DNA of 34,592 bases from Lachnospiraceae bacterium (lineage in GTDB: Bacteria; Bacillota; Clostridia; Lachnospirales; Lachnospiraceae), in the NCBI GenBank assembly GCA_015057955.1, contig SVDE01000014.1, forward strand, positions 1-34,592. Reading direction: 5' to 3'. Shown in pieces: positions 26,479-34,257 of the stretch. Under the pieces are notes generated by a model. That model was given only the letters and a program-made list of their open reading frames with translations, did not search any database and had not been told where the DNA came from. The translations under genes were made by a program, and so were the position numbers. Position 1 is the stretch's first letter, and each line of letters opens with the position of its first letter.

Positions 26479-27369
26479 ATGACAGACAATCCTATCTTCA
26501 AGGGAGCAGCAACAGCACTTATCACCCCTACAAATTCAACAGGCGTGGATTATGACAAACTCCGCCGTCTTATCGACTGGCAGATAGATGAAGGCATCAA
26601 CGGCCTTGTTATCTGCGGAACCACAGGTGAGAGCTCAACTCTTACCGACGCTGAACATAAGAAAGTCATAGCATATGCGGTTGAATGCATCAACGGAAGA
26701 GTACCGTGCATCGCGGGAACCGGATCAAACGAGACAGATTATGCTCTTGAGCTTTCAAGGTTCGCATGCTCTGCAGGCGCGGACGGAGTCCTTGTCGTAA
26801 CACCTTACTACAACAAGGCAACCCAGAACGGACTTGTAAAGATGTACAGCTCCATAGCTGACGCCATCACCATTCCGGTTGTAGTATACAACGTACCTTC
26901 AAGGACAGGCGTGAGCATTGAACCTGCCACATATGCAAAGCTGGCTGATCACGGCAACATCCGTGCCATCAAGGAAGCCAACAGCAATATTTCCAAGATA
27001 GTTGAGACCGTATCACTTGTCGGTGACAAGCTTGATATTTATTCAGGAAATGATGACCAGATAGTTCCGATCATGTCAATGGGCGGACTCGGAATAATCT
27101 CAGTTCTTTCAAACATCATGCCTAAGAAGACAGTGGAACTGTGCGACAAGTTCTTCGCCGGAGACATTGCGGGAGCTGCTAAGATGCAGGCCGATTTCAT
27201 GCCGATCATCAAGGCTCTGTTCTGCGAAGTGAATCCTATCCCTGTAAAAGCTGCCATGGCTGCCATGGGCTGGTGCGAGAACTTCCTTCGCCTGCCGCTT
27301 ACCGAGATGGAACCCGAACATCAGGAAAAACTCTTTGCCGAGATGCGCAAATGGAGCCTGATCAAATAA
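26479..27369 (+). CDS. dapA: DapA, 4-hydroxy-tetrahydrodipicolinate synthase
   Basis: The 296-residue TIM-barrel aldolase condenses pyruvate with aspartate semialdehyde, the first step of the lysine branch. The Schiff-base lysine is K165 in IRAIKEAN. Y137 lies in VVYNVPSRTG, and the T-T pair in CGTTGESSTL. The ORF track starts at 26443, but AGGAGG at 26463 points to ATG 26479. It is the first gene behind the lysine riboswitch and is followed 14 bases later by dapB. Confidence 0.97.
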   Translation: MTDNPIFKGAATALITPTNSTGVDYDKLRRLIDWQIDEGINGLVICGTTGESSTLTDAEHKKVIAYAVECINGRVPCIAGTGSNETDYALELSRFACSAGADGVLVVTPYYNKATQNGLVKMYSSIADAITIPVVVYNVPSRTGVSIEPATYAKLADHGNIRAIKEANSNISKIVETVSLVGDKLDIYSGNDDQIVPIMSMGGLGIISVLSNIMPKKTVELCDKFFAGDIAGAAKMQADFMPIIKALFCEVNPIPVKAAMAAMGWCENFLRLPLTEMEPEHQEKLFAEMRKWSLIK

Positions 27370-27383
27370 TGCCGGAGGGAAAA

Positions 27384-28133
27384 ATGAGAATTCTAATTAG
27401 CGGAATACTTGGCGCAATGGGCCACGAAGTTGAAAAACTCGTGAGAGCCGGAATGAGAGGCGCTGTCCTTGCAGGCGGAGTGGATGTAAATGCTGCAGAT
27501 GACGGATATGACGTTCCGGTTGTTACATCATTTTCGGATGCCACGACAGATGCTGACTGCATCATAGATTTTTCCCACCATGCTGCGACTGCTGAACTTA
27601 CAGCATTTGCAGTATCGAACAGGATCCCTCTGGTACTGGCTACCACAGGACAGACTGACGAGGAAAAGCAGATGATATTCGATGCGGCCAAAACAATACC
27701 GGTCTTCTTCGCATCAAATTATTCATTGGGAGTAGCACTGCTCGTTGAACTTGCAAAGAAGGCTGCGGCAGCAATGCCTGATGCCGAGATCGAGATCATT
27801 GAGGCGCATCACAACCGCAAGATCGACGCACCGAGCGGAACGGCTCTTACTCTTGCAGAAGAGATAAAGACTGTAAGAACAGATGCCCAGATCACAACCG
27901 GAAGGACCGGACACGGAAAACGTCTTCCGAACGAGATAGGCATCCAGAGCATAAGGATGGGAAACATAGTCGGCATGCATGAGGTCATGATAGGCACTGC
28001 AAACCAGACGATCACACTTAAGCATGAAGCCCACAGCAGAGCCCTCTTTGCGGAAGGAGCACTGTCAGCAGCGGCGTTCCTGCAGGGTAAAGGTCCCGGG
28101 CTTTATGACATGAAGTGCCTGGTAGCTGACTGA
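27384..28133 (+). CDS. dapB: DapB, 4-hydroxy-tetrahydrodipicolinate reductase
   Basis: The 249-residue reductase has the nucleotide loop SGILGAMG at the N-terminus and the catalytic and substrate motif EAHHNRKIDAPSGTAL (H142, H143, K146). It converts the DapA product to tetrahydrodipicolinate with NAD(P)H. The track ORF opens at 27273 inside dapA. GGAGGGA just before ATG 27384 sets the start. An in-frame ATG at 27369 overlaps the dapA stop but lacks a site. Confidence 0.97.
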   Translation: MRILISGILGAMGHEVEKLVRAGMRGAVLAGGVDVNAADDGYDVPVVTSFSDATTDADCIIDFSHHAATAELTAFAVSNRIPLVLATTGQTDEEKQMIFDAAKTIPVFFASNYSLGVALLVELAKKAAAAMPDAEIEIIEAHHNRKIDAPSGTALTLAEEIKTVRTDAQITTGRTGHGKRLPNEIGIQSIRMGNIVGMHEVMIGTANQTITLKHEAHSRALFAEGALSAAAFLQGKGPGLYDMKCLVAD

Positions 28134-28154
28134 CATAGGAAAGGAAAATATATT

Positions 28155-29132
28155 ATGAGATTAGGATTATTCGGATACGGAAACATCGGACGCGGCGTTG
28201 AAGCCGCAGTCAGACAGAATCCGGACATAGAATTGGTCGCGGTATTTACACGCCGTGACCCCGCGACGGTAAAAACACGCACAGGAGTTCCTGTTTACAG
28301 CGCTGCGGATGTGGCAAAGTTCAAAAATGACATAGACGTAATGATCATCGCAGGCGGATCCGCAACAGATCTTCCGGTACTTACACCCGAGCTTGCCAAG
28401 GTATTCAACGTTGTGGACAGCTTTGACACACATGCCCGCATTCCCGAGCATTTTGCAAATGTTGACAAAAGCGCTTCGGAGAACGGTCACATAGCAGTCA
28501 TCTCAGGCGGCTGGGATCCGGGTATGTTCTCAATAAGCAGGATCTACGCGTCATGCATCCTTCCTCAAGGATCATTTGCAACATTCTGGGGCAGGGGAGT
28601 AAGCCAGGGCCATTCGGATGCCATCAGAAGGATACCTGGAGTACTCGACGCAAGGCAGTACACTGTTCCGATCCAGGAAGCAGTTGAACTTGCCCGCAAG
28701 GGAGAGGCAGGAGGCCTGACAGCAAGGCAGATGCATCTGCGTGAATGCTATGTTGTTGCCGAAGAAGGCGCTGACAAGGCAGCCATCGAGGAAGCCATCA
28801 AGACGATGCCGAACTATTTCGCGGACTATGACACTACCGTCACTTTCATAACTGCCGAACAGATGAAAGCAGAGCACAGTGAGCTTCCTCACGGCGGAGT
28901 AGTCATATGCACCGGAAAGACCGGACTTGAGAATGAACATTCCCATACCATAGAGTACAGGCTTACTCTGGATTCAAATCCTGAGTTTACCTCGGGAGTG
29001 CTCGTATCTCTTGCAAGGGCAGCTTATAAAATGAATTCAAGAGGCATCACCGGATGCAAGACCATGTTCGATATAGCACCGGCAGATCTCTCAGCGCTGA
29101 GCGCCGAGGAACTCAGGGCACACATGCTGTAG
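28155..29132 (+). CDS. ddh: Ddh, meso-diaminopimelate dehydrogenase
   Basis: The 325-residue enzyme carries out the one-step reductive amination of tetrahydrodipicolinate to meso-diaminopimelate with NADPH, bypassing the succinylase and acetylase routes. The dinucleotide loop is GLFGYGNIGRGVE. Diagnostic stretches are VDSFDTHARIP, SGGWDPGMFS and GRGVSQGHSDAIRRIPGV. It sits between dapB and lysA, 21 bases after dapB, which makes the short pathway complete within one operon. Confidence 0.95.
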   Translation: MRLGLFGYGNIGRGVEAAVRQNPDIELVAVFTRRDPATVKTRTGVPVYSAADVAKFKNDIDVMIIAGGSATDLPVLTPELAKVFNVVDSFDTHARIPEHFANVDKSASENGHIAVISGGWDPGMFSISRIYASCILPQGSFATFWGRGVSQGHSDAIRRIPGVLDARQYTVPIQEAVELARKGEAGGLTARQMHLRECYVVAEEGADKAAIEEAIKTMPNYFADYDTTVTFITAEQMKAEHSELPHGGVVICTGKTGLENEHSHTIEYRLTLDSNPEFTSGVLVSLARAAYKMNSRGITGCKTMFDIAPADLSALSAEELRAHML

Positions 29133-29151
29133 GATAATGAGGATAAAAAAG

Positions 29152-30456
29152 ATGGCCTTTGTATGTGAAAACATTTCCGTAAATGAAGAAGGAGTACTGA
29201 CATTCGCCGGTCAGAGCACAGAAGAGCTCGCAAGGCAGTACGGCACTCCGCTGTATCTCATGGATGAAGACAGGATACGCCAAAACTGCCGTACATATGT
29301 AAATGCTTTCAGTGAGCATTTTCCTGAAGGTTCCATGCCGCTGTTCGCGGGAAAAGCATGCTGCTTCAAGCAGATATACCGTATCATAAGCTCTGAGAAC
29401 ATGGGATGCGATGTTGTATCCTCCGGAGAGATATTCACTGCCAGCGAAGCAGGCATGGACATGGAGAAGGCATTCTTCCACGGAAACAATAAGACAGATG
29501 CAGACATAAAATTCGCAATGGACAGGGGAGTCGGATACTTTGTGGCCGATAACGAAGAAGAGATCCTTGCGATAGAAGCCGAAGCCGCGGCAAGAGGCAT
29601 TGTACAGAAGGTCCTGCTGAGGATAACTCCCGGCATAGACCCGCATACATATGAAGCTGTAAGCACAGGAAAAGTGGACTCCAAGTTCGGACAGGCTATA
29701 GCCACCGGACAGGCGGAGGAGATCACTGCTCTTACCCTCAGACAGGAGCATGTTGAACTTGCCGGTTTCCACTGCCATGTCGGATCCCAGGTATTTGCCG
29801 AGGACGTTTTTGAAAGAGCTTCAGATGTCATGCTTGAGTTCATTGCCGACATGAATGCTAAATTCGGATACATGGCCGGCTGCCTTAACCTTGGCGGAGG
29901 CTACGGCGTCAGATATGTGGATTCAGACCCGTATCTATACATAGCGGAAAAGATCGGCTCCGTGGCAGGAGCGATAAAGAGAAAATGTGAAAGCCTTGAT
30001 ATTCCTGTTCCTGTTATCTGCATGGAACCCGGAAGAAGCATTGTCGCTGATGCCGGAATGACGCTTTATACAGCAGGATCGGTCAAAAAGATCCCCGGAT
30101 ACAAGAATTATGTGTCTGTTGATGGAGGAATGACGGATAATCCGAGATATGCACTGTATAAGTCTTCATATTCCTGTTATAATGCTTCAAGGATGAACGA
30201 GGAAGCGGACATGGAAGTTACCATAGGCGGACGCTGCTGCGAGAGCGGCGACCTGATCCAGCTGGACGTTCCGATGCCTTCCTCTACCGAACGCGGTGAC
30301 ATAATAGCCGTATGCACTACAGGGGCATATAACTATTCGATGTCGTCCAATTATAACAGGATACCGAGACCTGCGGTGGTGATGCTTAAAAGTGGAAGCT
30401 CCTACGTAGCTGTAAGAAGAGAAACATTTGAGGATGTTGCTGCCCAGGATATCTGA
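29152..30456 (+). CDS. lysA: LysA, diaminopimelate decarboxylase
   Basis: The 434-residue fold-type III PLP enzyme decarboxylates meso-diaminopimelate to L-lysine. The PLP lysine is K68 in MPLFAGKACCFKQ. Other motifs are GFHCHVGSQ, NLGGGYGVRY, EPGRSIVADAG and the active-site RCCESGD, with GAYNYSMSSNYN near the end. The track start at 29137 has a poor site. ATG 29152 has GAGG nine bases upstream and is preferred. It is the last lysine step in the operon. Two non-lysine genes follow on the same strand after an 18-base gap. Confidence 0.95.
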   Translation: MAFVCENISVNEEGVLTFAGQSTEELARQYGTPLYLMDEDRIRQNCRTYVNAFSEHFPEGSMPLFAGKACCFKQIYRIISSENMGCDVVSSGEIFTASEAGMDMEKAFFHGNNKTDADIKFAMDRGVGYFVADNEEEILAIEAEAAARGIVQKVLLRITPGIDPHTYEAVSTGKVDSKFGQAIATGQAEEITALTLRQEHVELAGFHCHVGSQVFAEDVFERASDVMLEFIADMNAKFGYMAGCLNLGGGYGVRYVDSDPYLYIAEKIGSVAGAIKRKCESLDIPVPVICMEPGRSIVADAGMTLYTAGSVKKIPGYKNYVSVDGGMTDNPRYALYKSSYSCYNASRMNEEADMEVTIGGRCCESGDLIQLDVPMPSSTERGDIIAVCTTGAYNYSMSSNYNRIPRPAVVMLKSGSSYVAVRRETFEDVAAQDI

Positions 30457-30474
30457 TCATTAACGGAGAAAGAC

Positions 30475-31041
30475 ATGAAGAAGATCATTGTCGGAATAAG
30501 CGGTGCCAGCGGAGTGAGGCTCGGAGCCGAACTGCTAGCGGCATACAAAGAGATACCGGATGTGGAAACACATCTGGTTATTTCTGATAACGCTTTTGTA
30601 ACCATGAAACAGGAAACGGGCATTGACCCCGATGAGGTCCGCGCACTGGCAGACCGGAATTATGATCTTTATGACATGGCTGCTGACATATCCAGCGGAT
30701 CATTCAGGACAGACGGCATGGTGATCATACCATGCAGCATGAAAACTCTCGCCGGAGTGGCTAACGGCTTCTCGGAAAACCTTCTTCTGCGGGCAGCTGA
30801 TGTGACCATAAAGGAATGCAGAAAGCTGGTCGTTGTGCCGAGGGAAGCGCCGCTCAGCAGGATCCACTTAAGGAACCTTCTGACGCTGACAGAGTGCGGC
30901 GCTGTAGTGATACCGCCTGTCATGACTTTTTACAGCGGACAGGAGACAGCTTCTGAAATGACAGATTTCCTGATCGGAAAGATATCCGATCAGTTCGGTA
31001 TAGACTACAAAGGCTATAAACGCTGGGGCAAGGAGAGGTAA
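30475..31041 (+). CDS. ubiX: UbiX-family flavin prenyltransferase
   Basis: The 188-residue protein is of normal UbiX length and makes prenylated FMN, the cofactor of UbiD-type decarboxylases. Family motifs are VGISGASGVRLGAELL, SSGSFRTDGMVIIPCSMKTL, REAPLSRIHLRNL and GAVVIPPVMTFY. The flavin loop reads SGASGVRL where E. coli UbiX has SGASGAIYG, a small deviation. It starts 18 bases after lysA and ends four bases before the AroA-like gene, so it appears to be in the lysine operon. No UbiD partner is in the window. An ancestral phenolic-acid-decarboxylase subunit role is an alternative within the same family. Confidence 0.9.
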   Translation: MKKIIVGISGASGVRLGAELLAAYKEIPDVETHLVISDNAFVTMKQETGIDPDEVRALADRNYDLYDMAADISSGSFRTDGMVIIPCSMKTLAGVANGFSENLLLRAADVTIKECRKLVVVPREAPLSRIHLRNLLTLTECGAVVIPPVMTFYSGQETASEMTDFLIGKISDQFGIDYKGYKRWGKER

Positions 31042-31045
31042 GAGC

Positions 31046-32347
31046 GTGGGACTGATCACCAGGATAATATCAAATGAACCCATTAACGGAACGATCAAAG
31101 TCCCGCAGGCTGGATCGATCCTTCACAGATACATGATCTGCAGTGCCCTTTCCGGACAGGATCCCGAATTTATATGTACAAATGATTCAAAAGACATACG
31201 GGTGACAAGAAACTGCCTTGGAGTACTGGGACTCGGAGAAACATCAATTTCCGATGAGAATTTCGTGTACAGACTTGAATGTGGGGAAAGCGACACCACG
31301 TATAAGTTCATGCTTCCTATAGCAGGTGCTTTCGGAAAGACATGCATCTACGCTCTGAGGGGTAACCTGGTTTTTACATCCATGGACCAGTTTTACCGCG
31401 TTCTAAGGACTCACGGGATCAAAAGGGATGAGATCAGACCCGATCTCGTAAAAGTTACGGGACAGCTTACCGCCGGGACATACATTTTCCCGGGAGTATC
31501 GGACGGACAGGCCCTTTCCGGACTTTTGATGGCCCTTCCGCTCCTTAAGGAAAAGAGCGCTGTCATGGTGGAGAAGAAGCCCCAGTCAGAAATGTATGTT
31601 GACATGACGATCAGCATGATGCGCAGAGCCGGTATCAGCATTGAGGTGCTGAAAGACCAGAACGGACTTGCCAGGGTTTACAGGATACCCGGCGGACAGC
31701 GATATGACATGAAAGAAGTTCCGGCAATAGAAGGAGACTGGGAACTGGCAGCTTACTGGCTGACCGGAGCAGCAGTGAGCAACGGAACCGTCACATGTAC
31801 TGACCTGAATACCGCATCGCTGCAGGGAGACAGGCGTATTCTCAGGATCCTTGAACTTTTTGGAGCGAAAACCGAAGAGAAGAAGCACGAGCGCGCTGAT
31901 GCCTGGGAGGAAGGAGAACCGGTATTCTGGTCTGACATAACAGTAAAAGGCGGAAACCTTAAGGGAACGAACATTGACGCTTCCGACATACCTGACCTGC
32001 TGGCACATGTTGTGCTGCTGGCCAGCGCGGCAGAAGGAGTGAGCATAATCAAAAACCCCGTCAGCATAGGAATGGATGCAGACCGGGTCAGGGCACTTAC
32101 ATCAGTGATGACTGAACTCGGAGCCCAGATAACAGAGGTTCCGGACGGATTGCTGATCGACGGCAGCGGCGGGAAACAGCTTTTCGGAGGAAGAGTAGGG
32201 ACGCACCATGATTACAGGCTCGCCATGATGGGGACACTTGCTGCGGGCATGTGCCGGAAAGGGGTGATCCTGGAACAGGCAGATGCCGTGGAGCGGACGT
32301 ATCCGCAATTCTTCGAAGAACTTGAAAGGTTAAAGCAGAATAGATGA
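31046..32347 (+). CDS. EPSP-synthase (AroA)-like protein with altered active site
   Basis: The 433-residue protein aligns end to end with AroA by eye: INGTIKVP near the start, IEGDWELAAYW, ASDIPDLLAHVVLLA, and YRLAM and RTYPQFFEEL at the end. Many active-site positions differ from E. coli AroA. K22 is G23, G96 is D83, R100 is K87, the R124 region reads VFTSM, S169-S170 are D-G, K340 is M343, E341 is D344, H385 is Y390 and K411 is R417. S23, R27, Q171, D313, R344 and R386 equivalents remain. The GTG start has GGAGAGG upstream. Either it is a highly divergent EPSP synthase or an AroA-fold enzyme with another substrate. A standard pipeline would label it aroA. I leave the symbol blank because catalysis is doubtful. 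Confidence 0.8.
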   Translation: MGLITRIISNEPINGTIKVPQAGSILHRYMICSALSGQDPEFICTNDSKDIRVTRNCLGVLGLGETSISDENFVYRLECGESDTTYKFMLPIAGAFGKTCIYALRGNLVFTSMDQFYRVLRTHGIKRDEIRPDLVKVTGQLTAGTYIFPGVSDGQALSGLLMALPLLKEKSAVMVEKKPQSEMYVDMTISMMRRAGISIEVLKDQNGLARVYRIPGGQRYDMKEVPAIEGDWELAAYWLTGAAVSNGTVTCTDLNTASLQGDRRILRILELFGAKTEEKKHERADAWEEGEPVFWSDITVKGGNLKGTNIDASDIPDLLAHVVLLASAAEGVSIIKNPVSIGMDADRVRALTSVMTELGAQITEVPDGLLIDGSGGKQLFGGRVGTHHDYRLAMMGTLAAGMCRKGVILEQADAVERTYPQFFEELERLKQNR

Positions 32348-32353
32348 CAACTT

Positions 32354-32380
32354 AATGGCGGGGATCATTTTCTCGCCATT
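32354..32380. terminator. Possible hairpin at the convergent gene ends
   Basis: AATGGCG pairs with CGCCATT over a 13-base loop between the AroA-like gene and the minus-strand membrane gene. One arm lies inside the latter's last codons. No good T run follows on either strand, so terminator activity is uncertain. Confidence 0.3.
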
Positions 32381-32757
32381 ATCGCACCTATGATAAAGAA
32401 AAAGATCTGGGGGATCAGAATGCCGCATACCGCAAGGATGATAATGTGGCTCACCAGGATCCCGTTGGCAGCTGAGATTATCAGCGAAGCTACGGCCAGA
32501 AATACTCCGACCTGCACGAACGGCCTGACACGCACCACACGGCGCGGTATGTTCCTGGTCAGGGCAAGAAGACCGCATACTATGTAAATAAGCGCATATA
32601 TAAACATAAGGACATCTGCTGCGAGCATCATCTTATGGGAATTCGCAACAGCTCCGAGACGGGATCTGGTCACGAAAAAGATCATTGCGCCGCATACAAT
32701 TCCTGAGATCAGCAGAAAGATGCTGAATATATTCTTTAAAGTGCTCCTAAACATCAT
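32365..32757 (-). CDS. Small four-helix membrane protein, unknown function
   Basis: I do not recognise this 130-residue protein. Four hydrophobic segments are visible (IFSIFLLISGIVCGAMIFFV, LAADVLMFIYALIYIVCGLL, FVQVGVFLAVASLIISAANG and IIILAVCGILIPQIFFFIIG), with short basic loops (RNIPRRVVRVRP). It stands alone on the minus strand between two plus-strand operons. No clear ribosome binding site precedes either possible ATG (32757 or 32754), so expression may be low. The smooth membrane-protein composition argues that it is a real gene rather than a shadow ORF. Confidence 0.65.
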   Translation of the reverse strand: MMFRSTLKNIFSIFLLISGIVCGAMIFFVTRSRLGAVANSHKMMLAADVLMFIYALIYIVCGLLALTRNIPRRVVRVRPFVQVGVFLAVASLIISAANGILVSHIIILAVCGILIPQIFFFIIGAIMARK

Positions 32758-32805
32758 GAGGACATTTTATCTTAAGCCAAATCATTATTCAAGATTATGA
32801 TTTTA

Positions 32806-32834
32806 TTGCGGGGTTTTTTTATTGGTGCTATAAT
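32806..32834 (+). promoter_or_regulatory. Extended -10 promoter of gltA
   Basis: TTGCGG, a 17-base spacer and TATAAT are visible, with TGC directly before the -10 (TGnTATAAT). The start should be near 32841, about 40 bases before the gltA ATG. Confidence 0.75.
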
Positions 32835-32880
32835 TAACAATTAATTATACTAGGCATTTTATACACAAAAAGGGGAATAT

Positions 32881-34257
32881 ATGAGTAACAAAAGCGTAAA
32901 TCCATTTTCAGAGAACACACCGGAAATAGAAGAACTTGCAAGGATCTGCAGGGAAAACGATGTCATAGATCCTTCTCTCTATTACAGGTACAATGTCAAG
33001 AGGGGACTTCGTGACGAGAACGGAAAAGGTGTCCTCACGGGACTTACCGAAATAGCAGAAGTTAAGTCTTACACCATTGATGACGATGAGATGGTGCCAT
33101 GTCCCGGAAAACTCTATTACAGAGGTTATAATATAGAGGATCTCGTAAAAGGCTTTTCAAAGGAAAAACGGTTCGGTTTTGAAGAGACTACATATCTTCT
33201 GATGTTCGGAAAGCTCCCCAACAAGGATGAGCTTAAGACTTTTGAGGAAACAGTTGAGTCATACAGACAGCTTCCTACGAACTTCGTGAGGGACATCATC
33301 ATGAAAGCGCCGAGCAAGGACATGATGAACACTCTCATGAGGAGCGTGCTCACGCTCTATGCATATGATGACAATCCTGACAGCACAGATGTAGTTAACG
33401 TACTCAGGCAGTGCCTTGCGCTCTATGCAGTCATGCCTATGCTTGCCGTATACGGCTATCAGGCATTCGAGCATTACAAGGAAGGACAGTCACTGTTCAT
33501 CCATCAGCCAAAGAGCGGACTTTCAACCGCTGAGACGATACTCCATCTGCTCCGTCCGGACAGCTCATATACAAAAACAGAAGCCAGGATCCTGGATCTG
33601 TGCCTGGTACTTCATGCTGATCACGGCGGCGGAAACAACTCCGCATTCACTACCAGGGTAGTAACATCTACGATGACGGACACTTATTCCACAACGGCTG
33701 CAGCTCTCGCTTCCCTTAAAGGCCCCCGCCACGGCGGCGCAAACATCAAGGTTGATGACATGATGGCGTTTCTCAAGTCGAAAGTCAGACACTGGGATGA
33801 TGAAAATGAGATCAGGAAGCAGCTCGAGAGGATAATCTCAGGCAAATCATTTGACAAGAGCGGCCTCATTTACGGCATGGGACATGCAGTATATACAATA
33901 TCTGACCCGAGGGCGGTCATACTCAGCCAGTTCGTTGAAAAACTTGCTGCGGAAAAAGGATGTCTCGAGGAATATGAATTTTATAAGAGAGTCGAGCAGA
34001 TCGGTACTGATGTCATCGCAACAAAGAAGAAGATGAACAGGGCAAACATATGCGCAAATGTCGACTTCTACTCAGGATTTGTATACAGGTTGCTCGGACT
34101 TCCCCACGAGCTCTTCACACCGATATTCGCCATAGCCAGGACAGCAGGCTGGGGAGCACACAGACTTGAAGAGATCGCTACAGGCAGCAAGATCATCAGA
34201 CCCGCATACAAGAACGTGGTAAGACATGCGGCATATGTACCCATCAAGAAGAGATAA
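32881..34257 (+). CDS. gltA: Citrate synthase (citrate/2-methylcitrate synthase family)
   Basis: The 458-residue enzyme condenses oxaloacetate with acetyl-CoA. The catalytic set is present: H248 in LHADHGGGNNSAF, H284 in GPRHGGANIK and D395 in ANVDFYSGF. GMGHAVYTISDPRA matches the family's GFGHRVY region, with Ala in the place of the usual Arg. The N-terminus is longer than in short bacterial forms, a layout I associate with Clostridia. AGGGG lies before the ATG. Methylcitrate synthase activity cannot be excluded. No other TCA gene is present, so in an anaerobe it would feed 2-oxoglutarate and glutamate synthesis. Confidence 0.93.
   Translation: MSNKSVNPFSENTPEIEELARICRENDVIDPSLYYRYNVKRGLRDENGKGVLTGLTEIAEVKSYTIDDDEMVPCPGKLYYRGYNIEDLVKGFSKEKRFGFEETTYLLMFGKLPNKDELKTFEETVESYRQLPTNFVRDIIMKAPSKDMMNTLMRSVLTLYAYDDNPDSTDVVNVLRQCLALYAVMPMLAVYGYQAFEHYKEGQSLFIHQPKSGLSTAETILHLLRPDSSYTKTEARILDLCLVLHADHGGGNNSAFTTRVVTSTMTDTYSTTAAALASLKGPRHGGANIKVDDMMAFLKSKVRHWDDENEIRKQLERIISGKSFDKSGLIYGMGHAVYTISDPRAVILSQFVEKLAAEKGCLEEYEFYKRVEQIGTDVIATKKKMNRANICANVDFYSGFVYRLLGLPHELFTPIFAIARTAGWGAHRLEEIATGSKIIRPAYKNVVRHAAYVPIKKR

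Noticed and set aside
27273-27383. Upstream extension of dapB into dapA
   Set aside because: It overlaps conserved DapA C-terminal coding sequence, and the ribosome binding site points to the ATG at 27384.
29113-29873. Two minus-strand ORFs of about 220 aa opposite lysA
   Set aside because: They are shadows of lysA, rich in Ser and Cys and without domains.
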